Origin: Flavobacteriales bacterium
GTDB lineage: Bacteria; Bacteroidota; Bacteroidia; Flavobacteriales_D; Sanyastnellaceae
Reading direction: 5' to 3'
Assembly (NCBI GenBank): GCA_947457285.1
Contig: CANGVZ010000053.1
Coordinates: forward strand, 1-9,599
Length of the DNA stretch: 9,599 nucleotides
A model generated the notes under the pieces. That model searched no databases. It was given only the letters and a program-made list of their open reading frames with translations, and was not told where the DNA came from. How positions within the stretch are numbered: the first letter of the stretch is position 1; each line of letters starts with the position of its first letter. Both the position numbers and the translations under genes were made by a program. This document shows positions 1-6,487 of the stretch, piece by piece.

Positions 1-150
1 ACTCAAAGGTTTTGGTGTGGAAGAGTTGAACCTCGGTGTGATGGCTGCTGGGTTAGAATTTGCTGAAGAGATTTTAACCAAGCACTTTGGTACCAAATCA
101 CTCAAAGGTTTTGGTGTGGAAGAGTTGAACCTCGGTGTGATGGCTGCTGG
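1..150 (+). repeat. 99-bp in-frame tandem duplication inside mutS
   Basis: Bases 1-51 are identical to bases 100-150 (51 of 51 positions), with an offset of exactly 99 bp, or 33 codons. The first copy runs into LEFAEEILTKHFGTKS and then the second copy begins. Ordinary MutS proteins have that segment once, followed by the LKGFGVEEL-type segment and then AG-A-hydrophobic-HYL. The left end may extend beyond the window. Confidence 0.9.
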
Positions 151-2050
151 TGCGATCATGCATTATCTCGCAGAAACGCAACACGATAAAGTGGCGCATA
201 TAAGCACGCTGGGCCGCATTGAGGAAGATCGATATGTGTGGCTCGATAAATTCACCATTCGAAATCTTGAATTGGTGAGCAGCGTGCATGAGAATGCAAA
301 GACACTGGTGGACATAATGGACGAAACGGTGAGTCCAATGGGCGGCCGACTATTGCGTCGTTGGATACTCTTGCCATTGAAAGAAGTGTCGCTCATCGAG
401 CAGCGACTTGCAGTAGTAGATTATTTCAATCATCATAGCGAAGTATTAGAAAATCTAAGTACGGAGCTAAAACATATTGGAGACTTAGAAAGACTTATTT
501 CTAAAGTCGCTGTGGGCCGCATCAATCCGCGTGAAGTGCAACAGATTCGTCGCGCACTCGATGCCATTGCGCCTATCAAAGAAATGTGTTTGCAATCGAA
601 AAATCAAGAGTTGGTTGCTATCGGAAATCAATTGAATCCTTGTGAAGACATTGCCAATCGCATTCGTCGTGAGATTCATCATGATCCTCCAATTGCGATG
701 AACAAAGGACAAGTGATTGCAGAAGGTGTGGATGCGGAGTTGGACGAGTTGCGAAACCTTGCATTCAAGGGAAAAGATTATCTCCTACAAATACAACAAC
801 GCGAAGCAGAGCGTACAGAAATTCCTTCGTTAAAAATTTCGTACAACAATGTATTCGGTTATTATCTGGAAGTACGAAACACGCACAAGGACAAAGTGCC
901 TGCCGACTGGATTCGCAAGCAAACGCTCACACAAGCGGAACGCTATATCACCGAAGAACTGAAAGAATACGAAACGAAAATTTTGGGAGCTGAAGAAAAA
1001 ATCGGTTCAATTGAGTTTCGTATTTTCAATGAGTTGGTGGCGGCGATAATGGAATACACATCATCGATTCAATTGAATGCACAATTGTTGGCGCGTGTGG
1101 ATTGTTTGATGTCGTTTGCTAAGGTGGCTGTGAAATACAATTACGTAAAGCCGTCTGTGAATGATAGTAAGGTGTTGAAGATTTTGAATGGTCGTCATCC
1201 AGTGATCGAACGTTCGTTGCCTGCGGGAGAAGAATATGTGAGCAATGATATTTATCTCGATAATGAGACGCAGCAAATCATGATGATCACAGGACCTAAC
1301 ATGTCGGGTAAGTCTGCTGTGTTGCGACAGACGGCGCTCATCACCTTGATGGCGCAAGTGGGTTCGTTTGTGCCCGCATCATCAGCCGATATTGGAATTG
1401 TAGATAAAATATTTACGCGCGTTGGCGCGAGTGATAACATTTCGAGTGGTGAATCTACCTTCATGGTAGAAATGAATGAGACTGCGAGTATCCTCAACAA
1501 TTTGAGCGATCGCAGTTTGATATTGCTTGATGAAATTGGACGCGGTACGAGCACTTATGATGGAATCTCCATCGCTTGGTCGATAGCGGAGTTTGTACAC
1601 GAACATCCGCGTTATAAAGCGAAGACGCTATTTGCCACCCATTATCATGAGTTGAATGAAATGGAAGGAATCTTCAAACGCATTCGCAATTTTAATGTGA
1701 GTGTAAAAGAAGTAGGGCAGCGCATCATCTTCTTGCGCAAGTTGGCGCAAGGCGGTAGCAATCACAGTTTTGGTATACACGTAGCGAAATTGGCGGGCAT
1801 GCCATCGAAAGTGGTAGATCGAGCGAAAGAAGTATTGGTGCAATTGGAAAAATCACATTCGAAAGAAAATCTCAATGGCAATATCAAACAAGTGGCGCAA
1901 GATGCTGCTGTGCAATTGAGTTTTTTCCAACTCGACGATCCCTTGCTCGAACAGATTCGCGACGAAATCATCCACCTCGATATCAACACCCTCACCCCCG
2001 TCGAAGCCCTCATGAAGCTTAACGAAATCAAGCGACTGATCAAAGGCTAG
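2..2050 (+). CDS. mutS: DNA mismatch repair ATPase MutS, 5' partial
   Basis: MutS recognises base mismatches and small loops and starts methyl-independent or MutL-dependent repair in the cytoplasm. The reading frame is open from the window edge at base 2, so the GTG at 17 is not a real start. About 682 codons are present. The mismatch-binding domain and most of the connector lie outside the window. What is visible is the end of the connector, the lever/clamp region and the complete ATPase. The ATPase has Walker A GPNMSGKS (1292-1315), the signature STFMVEMNETAS, Walker B LILLDEIGRGTSTYDG (Asp-Glu at 1529-1534) and ATHYHEL (from 1634). The C-terminus LNEIKRLIKG is typical for Bacteroidota. The oddity is a 33-residue in-frame tandem duplication at the beginning, which places GFGVEELNLGVMAAG in the protein twice. 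The ATPase shows no damage. Family assignment is certain; whether the duplicated allele works is unknown. Confidence 0.97.
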   Translation, partial: LKGFGVEELNLGVMAAGLEFAEEILTKHFGTKSLKGFGVEELNLGVMAAGAIMHYLAETQHDKVAHISTLGRIEEDRYVWLDKFTIRNLELVSSVHENAKTLVDIMDETVSPMGGRLLRRWILLPLKEVSLIEQRLAVVDYFNHHSEVLENLSTELKHIGDLERLISKVAVGRINPREVQQIRRALDAIAPIKEMCLQSKNQELVAIGNQLNPCEDIANRIRREIHHDPPIAMNKGQVIAEGVDAELDELRNLAFKGKDYLLQIQQREAERTEIPSLKISYNNVFGYYLEVRNTHKDKVPADWIRKQTLTQAERYITEELKEYETKILGAEEKIGSIEFRIFNELVAAIMEYTSSIQLNAQLLARVDCLMSFAKVAVKYNYVKPSVNDSKVLKILNGRHPVIERSLPAGEEYVSNDIYLDNETQQIMMITGPNMSGKSAVLRQTALITLMAQVGSFVPASSADIGIVDKIFTRVGASDNISSGESTFMVEMNETASILNNLSDRSLILLDEIGRGTSTYDGISIAWSIAEFVHEHPRYKAKTLFATHYHELNEMEGIFKRIRNFNVSVKEVGQRIIFLRKLAQGGSNHSFGIHVAKLAGMPSKVVDRAKEVLVQLEKSHSKENLNGNIKQVAQDAAVQLSFFQLDDPLLEQIRDEIIHLDINTLTPVEALMKLNEIKRLIKG

Positions 2051-2086
2051 GACGAAAGTTACGGAGCGACGGAGGGACGGAACGAC
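2051..2086 (+). repeat. 8-bp word tract (gcgacgga type) after mutS
   Basis: The 36 bases after the mutS stop codon read as 8-bp words: gttacgga, gcgacgga, gggacgga, then acgac. They are the same degenerate word family (GSGACKRA) as the tracts at 2308-2372 (opposite orientation) and 2918-3005. No coding potential is seen. Confidence 0.7.
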
Positions 2087-2198
2087 TAATTCGCGATGAC
2101 TAATTCGCAATAGCCAATTCGCAATAGCCAATTCGCAATAACTAATTCGGAATGACTAATTCGCAATAATCAATTCTGAATTAATCATTCTGAATTCG
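2087..2198 (+). repeat. 14-bp tandem array, eight degenerate copies
   Basis: Eight consecutive 14-bp units start at 2087, 2101, 2115, 2129, 2143, 2157, 2171 and 2185. The consensus is taattcgcaatarc. The first six differ by one to three bases. The last two drift to caattctgaattaa and tcattctgaattcg. The unit is itself roughly two heptads. The array is non-coding and has no spacers, so it is not a CRISPR array. Confidence 0.85.
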
Positions 2199-2234
2199 GA
2201 ATTCAGTATTCCTCCAATGTTCCCTTGTTCTCCA

Positions 2235-2254
2235 CCTGCCCATGAATGGGCAGG
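2235..2254 (+). repeat. Perfect short hairpin, 8-bp stem with TGAA loop
   Basis: CCTGCCCA, TGAA, TGGGCAGG form a perfect GC-rich stem of 8 bp. It sits about 185 bp after the mutS stop and is followed by ctattaacgtttatctttt, which is only loosely T-rich. It could end the mutS transcript or be a small REP-like palindrome. The lack of an immediate T-run argues against a textbook intrinsic terminator. Confidence 0.55.
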
Positions 2255-2307
2255 CTATTAACGTTTATCTTTTCCCCCCTATTCCCTATTTCCTATCGGC
2301 CCCTCCA

Positions 2308-2372
2308 TCGCTTCGTCGCTTGTCGCTTCGTCGCTTGTCGCTTCGTCGCTTGTCGCTTCGTCGCTTGTCGCT
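2308..2372 (-). repeat. 15-bp tandem array tcgcttcgtcgcttg, 4.3 exact copies
   Basis: Exact copies occupy 2308-2322, 2323-2337, 2338-2352 and 2353-2367, with a partial unit to 2372. Each unit is an 8-bp word (tcgcttcg) plus a 7-bp word (tcgcttg). Read on the minus strand it is the gcgacgaa word of the tract downstream of the next gene, so the two arrays are inverted relative to each other. Confidence 0.9.
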
Positions 2373-2389
2373 AAGCCACTAGAACCTGA

Positions 2390-2424
2390 ACTAGTCACTA
2401 GTCGTTAGTATCTAGTATCTAAAA
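2390..2424 (+). repeat. 7-bp word tract (actagtc/tctagta)
   Basis: Five heptads follow one another: actagtc, actagtc, gttagta, tctagta, tctaaaa. The tract ends about 38 bp before the lipoprotein start codon, so it may overlap that gene's upstream regulatory region. With the preceding arrays it makes nearly all of 2051-2430 short-period sequence. Confidence 0.6.
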
Positions 2425-2438
2425 AAGTCCCTTTTTTC

Positions 2439-2446
2439 TATCTTGC
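2439..2446 (+). promoter_or_regulatory. Possible -7 box TATCTTGC for the lipoprotein gene
   Basis: TATCTTGC is one T short of the TATCTTTG form of the Bacteroidota -7 element. It lies 16 bp before the ATG, which would give a leader of about 10 bases. No good -33 TTG is seen at the right distance, so this is a weak candidate. Confidence 0.3.
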
Positions 2447-2462
2447 AAAAAATATCACTACT

Positions 2463-2906
2463 ATGAAAAATGTTCTTGCGGCAATGGCTTTGGTTGTTGC
2501 GTCGTTTGGTTGTGCGGAGAAGAAAGTAGAAGAAAAAAAGACAAGCTTTGATGGACAAGCTTTCGCGAAGGGGTACTTCGACACATTCAATCGCCACGAT
2601 TGGAAAGCATTGTCAGACTATTATGCAGATGATGCGACATTTCTCGATCCATCATTCGGAACGAAACCTATCAAACAGAGTAAGGCTGATTTTGTAATTA
2701 AGTATTCCGAAATGACCAACATATTTCCAGACTTAAAAGATGAATTGAAGAGTGTATATGCCATTGATTCCACCACCGTCATCGTAGAATTCGTTTCCAG
2801 TGGCACCGGACCCGACAGCGTGCGTTTTGAACTCCCCATCTGTTCCATCCTCAAACTAAAAAACGGCAAAATCATAGAGGACAGGACGTATTATGATAAC
2901 TTTTAA
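2463..2906 (+). CDS. NTF2-like/SnoaL-type putative lipoprotein
   Basis: The protein has 147 residues. It begins with a lysine, a hydrophobic stretch (residues 4-15) and Cys17 in VASFGC, which fits a lipoprotein signal. The lipobox is atypical because -3 and -2 are Ser and Phe. After a charged linker of Lys/Glu comes a single domain of about 120 residues. Its pattern (FDTFNRHDWKALSDYYADD, then TFLDP, a central helix and FELPICSILKLKNGKIIED) is that of the SnoaL/NTF2-like cone fold, a ligand-binding or small-molecule-modifying scaffold. No catalytic function can be assigned. If processed, it would sit on the inner or outer membrane facing the periplasm. The gene stands alone, flanked on both sides by inverted arrays of the same word repeat. 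Its downstream neighbour is convergent. Confidence 0.82.
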   Translation: MKNVLAAMALVVASFGCAEKKVEEKKTSFDGQAFAKGYFDTFNRHDWKALSDYYADDATFLDPSFGTKPIKQSKADFVIKYSEMTNIFPDLKDELKSVYAIDSTTVIVEFVSSGTGPDSVRFELPICSILKLKNGKIIEDRTYYDNF

Positions 2907-2917
2907 AATAGATACTA

Positions 2918-3005
2918 GCGACGAAGCGACGAAGCGACGAAGCGACGAAGCGACTGAGGGACGGAGGTACTGAGGGACGAATTGACTGAGCGACGTAGGG
3001 ACTTA
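2918..3005 (+). repeat. 8-bp tandem word array (gcgacgaa), about 11 copies
   Basis: Four exact copies of gcgacgaa (2918-2949) run into seven degenerate octamers: gcgactga, gggacgga, ggtactga, gggacgaa, ttgactga, gcgacgta, gggactta. The phase is kept for 88 bp without indels. It is inverted relative to the array at 2308-2372, so the lipoprotein transcript could in principle pair the two. Confidence 0.85.
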
Positions 3006-3111
3006 TTCGCAATTCCAACTTCCAACCTCCAAATTCCCTTGTTCCCAATACCCCCTTGTTCCCTTGTTCCCAATCCCCCCCTTGTTCCCTTGTTCCCTTG
3101 TTCCTTGTTCT
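3006..3111 (+). repeat. 7/8-bp word tract (aacttcc then ttgttccc)
   Basis: The tract starts with ttattcgcaattcc, echoing the word of the 2087-2198 array. It then has heptads aacttcc, aacctcc, aaattcc, and then repeated ttgttccc octamers broken by aatacccc-like runs. It ends at the stop codon of the convergent DUF2461 gene. It is strongly strand-asymmetric (pyrimidine-rich on +). No coding potential is evident. Confidence 0.65.
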
Positions 3112-3783
3112 TTACTTCAGTCCTTTATTTATAAAATCAATCATGGGCTGCGTGGTGGCGAAGGCTTTGAGGATTTGTTTTTCTGCTTTGCCACTGATGA
3201 GGTCGGCGTCGGGAATTTCGAGGTAGGTATAAAATCCTTTCATACGAATGTATTCATCGGCGGGATCATTGGGCTCAAATCCTTTGGGTGCGCGCGTTAG
3301 AATCTCAGGAGCTTGCACTCCTTCGGGATAGACTTTGAGGAATTGTTTGTCTTCTACAATCTTCTTCCATTCTTTCAATCCATATTGAATCTCCTTGCGA
3401 ATGTCGAGTAGGTGAGGAGGTTCGGGCATGTATACGCCGCCACCAAAAAAACTTCCACCAGGAACTAATTGAAAGAAGTAAGAAGCGAGATGACTCTTCT
3501 TGCCACCCTCACTGATTATGGCGAAGAAGTTTGTTTTGTAGGGTGTTTTGTCTTTCGAAAAGCGAATGTCACGATTGATGCGGTTTACACATTTTTTTGC
3601 ATCGAGTCCAGCAGCTTTGATATTGTCATCAAATTTTGATATGCCGCTAATGAGGTCCGCTACTGCTTGAGTGAAATCCGCCTTAGCCCCCTCGTAGAGG
3701 GGGCGATTGGCGTCAAACCATTCTTTATTATTATTCTTCTTCAACTTGCTGAGAAAGTCGAAAGTGCTCTTCTGAATCTTCAT
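3112..3783 (-). CDS. DUF2461 (TIGR02453-type) protein
   Basis: The protein has 223 residues starting at ATG 3783. A longer reading from TTG at 3795 would overlap the upstream stop and is not needed. The family pattern is clear: NNNKEWFDANR (residues 17-27), RINRDIRFSKDKTPYKTNF (68-86), a GGSFFGGGVYMPEP stretch and a C-terminal region with GFEP and KGFYTYLEIPD. This is the full family length. The family is widespread in bacteria and has no established biochemical role. The gene starts 8 bp after the antitoxin stop, so it is probably the third gene of the toxin-antitoxin transcript. That placement may be coincidental, since the family is usually not linked to TA modules. It is soluble, with no signal peptide. 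Confidence 0.9.
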   Translation of the reverse strand: MKIQKSTFDFLSKLKKNNNKEWFDANRPLYEGAKADFTQAVADLISGISKFDDNIKAAGLDAKKCVNRINRDIRFSKDKTPYKTNFFAIISEGGKKSHLASYFFQLVPGGSFFGGGVYMPEPPHLLDIRKEIQYGLKEWKKIVEDKQFLKVYPEGVQAPEILTRAPKGFEPNDPADEYIRMKGFYTYLEIPDADLISGKAEKQILKAFATTQPMIDFINKGLK

Positions 3784-3791
3784 CGGTAAAA

Positions 3792-4721
3792 TCAATTTTT
3801 CTGCCGTGAAGATAGACTTTTCCGAGCGTACAAATTGGCTTCGGACTCTTTTACTTCATTTACTGAAATGCCTAGAACATCTTCAAGGAAAATTTCTTTT
3901 TTACCATGGAGTAAAACATGGGCGACTTCGTGAAAAAAGGTCAACCAAAAATCATCGTCAGATTTGAATTTTGTCGAAAGTTGAATGATTGGTCTTTTAT
4001 GAAACCACCGAGCAGCAGCGCGAATGGGGGCTTTGGCTAATACTGGAGTTTGTACCAAAGCAACTCCACATTCGGCGCATATTTTTTGAAGTTTCTCGAA
4101 AGATAGAGTTCTCGACCTAGAAGCTTTTACTTTAATGTACTCGAGTTTTTCTTTGAATTTTGTTTTGTCGAATTCAGTTAGTTCCAGTTCCAAACATTGC
4201 AACTCTCCTTTTCGGAGCCATGCGGAGATCGCATAAGGATTGGAGCAATATGCCAAGTACTGATTAGCGGTTGCATTTATTTCTATATCATTATAGATTT
4301 TCTTCCATTCAGCAGCAGAGGCTATTCCAAAGAACTTGAGCAAACGATCAACGAGAGTATGAATCTCTTTGGAGTCGTCCAACCAACCCAACCGCTTCAT
4401 ATTATGTATTGGGAATTGATGGACCCATACTGTTTGCCTTACAAGTTCTTCTTTTAATTCGATTTCATAAAGTGCCATACGATAGGCCTTTTCGCGGTTA
4501 ATCCAGAATGAAGCGGGTATTCCAAGAACATTTTCAAGTTGATATGCTGTGATCATGCTGATTGGTTCTCTGCCTTTAATGATGTCGTTGATTTTTTCTT
4601 TTGGTCTGCCCATTCTATCAGCAAGCTCTGCTTGAGTCATACCGATGAACTCCAAATGCTCCTGAATTGTATCGCCAGGAGGCGAAATCAACGAGCGCTC
4701 TATTTCAATTGATGGTTTCAT
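3792..4721 (-). CDS. higA: HigA-type antitoxin with ImmA/IrrE zinc-peptidase domain
   Basis: The protein has 309 residues from ATG 4721. A TTG at 4736 would overlap the toxin stop. Residues 11-75 form the XRE/HigA helix-turn-helix (LISPPGDTIQEHLEFIGMTQ start, then AELADRMGRPKEKINDIIKG), which binds DNA and represses the operon. A helical linker follows. From about residue 205 there is an ImmA/IrrE-like metallopeptidase domain with HEVAH (264-268) and a likely third zinc ligand Glu in ESEAN (292-296). The chain ends 13 residues after that motif (KSLSSRQKN), whereas such fusions usually run some 50 residues further, so the 3' end looks truncated. The toxin gene lies immediately upstream, 11 bp away. 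The peptidase domain may control antitoxin stability; that is inference. Confidence 0.9.
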   Translation of the reverse strand: MKPSIEIERSLISPPGDTIQEHLEFIGMTQAELADRMGRPKEKINDIIKGREPISMITAYQLENVLGIPASFWINREKAYRMALYEIELKEELVRQTVWVHQFPIHNMKRLGWLDDSKEIHTLVDRLLKFFGIASAAEWKKIYNDIEINATANQYLAYCSNPYAISAWLRKGELQCLELELTEFDKTKFKEKLEYIKVKASRSRTLSFEKLQKICAECGVALVQTPVLAKAPIRAAARWFHKRPIIQLSTKFKSDDDFWLTFFHEVAHVLLHGKKEIFLEDVLGISVNEVKESEANLYARKSLSSRQKN

Positions 4722-4732
4722 TTTTCTTGTAT

Positions 4733-5065
4733 TCAATGGTAATCTACAATTTCGGTAATCTCAATCATTGTCACTTCCCGCCAATTTAATCCACCATCCT
4801 CCTTGTATGGGGTTGGATGATGATTGACTTTAAATATTAGTCTATAGTTATTAGAAACAACAACAGCAAGCTCTCCTTTCCTTTTGCCTGTTAACTCGTG
4901 ACACCTCGCTGCTGGAATGGATTTCAATACTGCGAGGTTTTCAGCAGATTTAAGTTCTGACAACCTCTGATGAATTTTTACAGCGAGCCGGCCAAAAGTT
5001 TTCAATAGCGTTGCCGGATCAGTGAGCTGTTTTTCGAGTTTACTGTTTCTAAAACTAATATTCAA
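4733..5065 (-). CDS. higB: HigB-type toxin (RelE/ParE superfamily)
   Basis: The 110-residue protein fits the HigB/plasmid-maintenance 'killer' family. It has SFRNSKLEKQLTD at the start, then RLSELKSAENLAVLKSIPAARCHELTGKRKGELAVVV, NYRLIF, and an end in ITEIVDYH. In this family the toxin is a ribosome-dependent mRNA endonuclease neutralised by the HigA protein encoded next. The length is normal. No ATG is available in frame, because an in-frame stop lies further upstream with no ATG in between. The start is therefore TTG at 5065, which matches the usual family N-terminus. The gene comes before its antitoxin, the standard higBA order. A candidate promoter and an inverted repeat lie directly upstream. 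No damage is visible. Confidence 0.9.
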   Translation of the reverse strand: MNISFRNSKLEKQLTDPATLLKTFGRLAVKIHQRLSELKSAENLAVLKSIPAARCHELTGKRKGELAVVVSNNYRLIFKVNHHPTPYKEDGGLNWREVTMIEITEIVDYH

Positions 5066-5109
5066 GTTAATATTATATCCTAAAATAATTAACGAAAATG
5101 GTTAACAAA
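5066..5109 (-). promoter_or_regulatory. Candidate higBA promoter and operator
   Basis: On the minus strand, TTTG (5106-5109) is followed after about 18 bp by TATTTTAG (5080-5087), one mismatch from TAnnTTTG. The -7 candidate is flanked by an inverted repeat, GTTAAT (5066-5071) and ATTAAC (5088-5093), with a further GTTAAC palindrome at 5101-5106. This arrangement would let a HigA dimer cover the promoter. The region is AT-rich, so chance matches are possible. Confidence 0.45.
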
Positions 5110-5152
5110 AATACAAAATATTCTACATCAAATTACTTTTATCTTGCTTTTT

Positions 5153-6028
5153 TTAACCTCGGCTATACACCGTCTCTATGTGTTGCAACACGGAGGTGGG
5201 TTTGCGGCCGAGGATGGTGGCGAAATCACTGCTGGTTTTGTCTAGCTCGCCTTGGGCTTGCGCTACCGCAAAGGCAGTGAAGATGTGTATCATTTCTTTG
5301 GGTAGTCCAAATCCAGTCAAGATTACCATGTATTCTTCTGATGATGGAGAGATATATTGAATGGATTTTCCAGAAATTTTACTTAAGAATTCTGCAATGT
5401 CTTTGTAGCTTACACTTTGATCATTTACGAAGTCATACATCTTATTTTCGTGACCTTCAGAGATGAGAATTTGTGCCGCAGCTTCCGCCATTTCAGAACG
5501 AAGCACTGCACTGATTTTTCCATCACCAGCGGGAACGTAAATGGTGTTGTTGTCAAATACATGTTCACCTACAAAAGCGGGAAGAAGATCGAGATACAAA
5601 TTGTTTTTTAGAATGGTATAATTCAGACCACTTTCGAGAATGAATTTTTCTGTATTCAAATGGGAATCTGCTACAGCCCAGAGTGGCGATGATGAATCTT
5701 CTGTTTTACGTTGTAGGCTTGTATAAACGATATGTTGCACCCCCGCTTCTTTAGCGGCTCGAACAGCTTTATATTGTTGAGTGGTTCTATTTTGTAAGTC
5801 ATTGCTTGACACTAAGAGAAGTTTAGAGACGCCGCCAAATGCGCTGATCAATGAATCATAGTCATTGTAGTCTCCCAAAACCGCATTCACACCTTGATTC
5901 TCCCAGTACGCTTTGTCTTCTGCTTTTCGAATAAGCGCTTTGATGTTTTGTGGTGCTGTTCCTTTGTTAATTAGAGCGTGAATTGTAGCTCTACCAAAAT
6001 GCCCGTTGGCGCCTGTTACTAAAATCAT
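5153..6028 (-). CDS. NmrA-type NAD(P)-binding oxidoreductase, QorB/YtfG-like
   Basis: The protein has 291 residues, close to E. coli QorB (YtfG). The N-terminus MILVTGANGHFGRATI carries the Rossmann-fold glycine motif (GANGHFG) of atypical short-chain dehydrogenases. A region around VYTSLQRKTEDSSSPL and the middle segment LNYTILKNNLYLDLLP are typical of NmrA-like proteins. QorB-type enzymes reduce quinones with NADPH in the cytoplasm. The gene is transcribed away from an HxlR regulator, the same arrangement as ytfG/ytfH (qorB/qorR) in enterobacteria, which strengthens the assignment. The leader between ATG and the operator region is A-rich on the coding strand. Actual substrate unknown; a close NmrA paralogue with another substrate cannot be excluded. 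Confidence 0.87.
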   Translation of the reverse strand: MILVTGANGHFGRATIHALINKGTAPQNIKALIRKAEDKAYWENQGVNAVLGDYNDYDSLISAFGGVSKLLLVSSNDLQNRTTQQYKAVRAAKEAGVQHIVYTSLQRKTEDSSSPLWAVADSHLNTEKFILESGLNYTILKNNLYLDLLPAFVGEHVFDNNTIYVPAGDGKISAVLRSEMAEAAAQILISEGHENKMYDFVNDQSVSYKDIAEFLSKISGKSIQYISPSSEEYMVILTGFGLPKEMIHIFTAFAVAQAQGELDKTSSDFATILGRKPTSVLQHIETVYSRG

Positions 6029-6060
6029 TTTTTTGTTTTTTTAAATTAATAATTACATTT

Positions 6061-6146
6061 GTTACGCGAAGTAACTAATAATAGTTTAAAAAAGTAACTG
6101 TTACCAATTGGTAACGGATAAATAAGGTAGGAACAAAATGGTAACC
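6061..6146. promoter_or_regulatory. Operator region with repeated GTTAC/GTAAC half-sites
   Basis: The divergent spacer holds a perfect 16-bp palindrome, GTTACCAATTGGTAAC (6100-6115). It also has GTTAC-GCGAA-GTAAC (6061-6075), an overlapping GTAAC-T-GTTAC (6094-6104), and a further GGTAACC overlapping the first codons of the HxlR gene (6140-6146). Dimeric HxlR regulators bind such sites between divergent genes, so this is most likely the operator through which it controls itself and the reductase gene. No clear TAnnTTTG box was found here. Confidence 0.75.
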
Positions 6147-6470
6147 AATAGGAAAAAGAAAGATGATTTGGTTTGTCCGGTGAGTGGACTTTTAGAATTG
6201 ATAGGTGGAAAATGGAAGCCGATTATTCTTTTTTATTTGCGAAATGACACACGTCGTTTTGGAGAAATTGCCGCACGCATTCCAAATATCTCAAGAAAAG
6301 TATTGACCGATCAGCTCAAAGAATTGGAGCGCGACAATCTTGTGATCCGCGAACAGTTCAAAGAGATTCCACCACGAGTAGAATATCGGTTGTCTCCGAT
6401 GGGACAAAGCCTCGAACCCGTCCTGTCCGCCATGGCGCATTGGGGGACGAAACATTTGGGGAAGAAGTGA
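6138..6470 (+). CDS. HxlR-family transcriptional regulator (QorR/YtfH-like)
   Basis: The protein has 110 residues, the full family length. The HxlR winged-helix is plain: CPVSGLLELIGGKWKPIILF (13-32), then RRFGEIAARIPNISRKVLTDQLKELERDNLV with the recognition helix, the wing ending VEYRLSPMGQSL, and a C-terminal dimerisation helix. Cys13 in the CPV motif is the conserved cysteine that serves as the redox or electrophile sensor in studied members such as YodB and HypR. A similar role here is inference. It is divergent from the QorB-like gene across a palindrome-rich spacer, which suggests negative autoregulation and control of the reductase. An AAGGTAGG stretch precedes the ATG and could act as a weak ribosome-binding site. 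Confidence 0.93.
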   Translation: MVTNRKKKDDLVCPVSGLLELIGGKWKPIILFYLRNDTRRFGEIAARIPNISRKVLTDQLKELERDNLVIREQFKEIPPRVEYRLSPMGQSLEPVLSAMAHWGTKHLGKK

Positions 6471-6487
6471 TGGGCTTATGAGCGAGT

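Noticed and set aside
2051..2131. Minus-strand ORF reaching from the mutS 3' end into the repeats (1853-2131)
   Set aside because: It is mostly antisense to the well-conserved MutS C-terminus, and its start lies within repeats.
2087..2198. CRISPR array
   Set aside because: Units are 14 bp with no spacers and they diverge along the tract; no cas genes are present.
2463..2906. Mobile element cargo gene between inverted repeats
   Set aside because: The flanking repeats are tandem word arrays with no transposase, terminal inverted repeat structure or target-site duplication.
3064..3300. 78-codon plus-strand frame
   Set aside because: Its first part is translated ttgttccc repeat and the rest is antisense to the DUF2461 gene.
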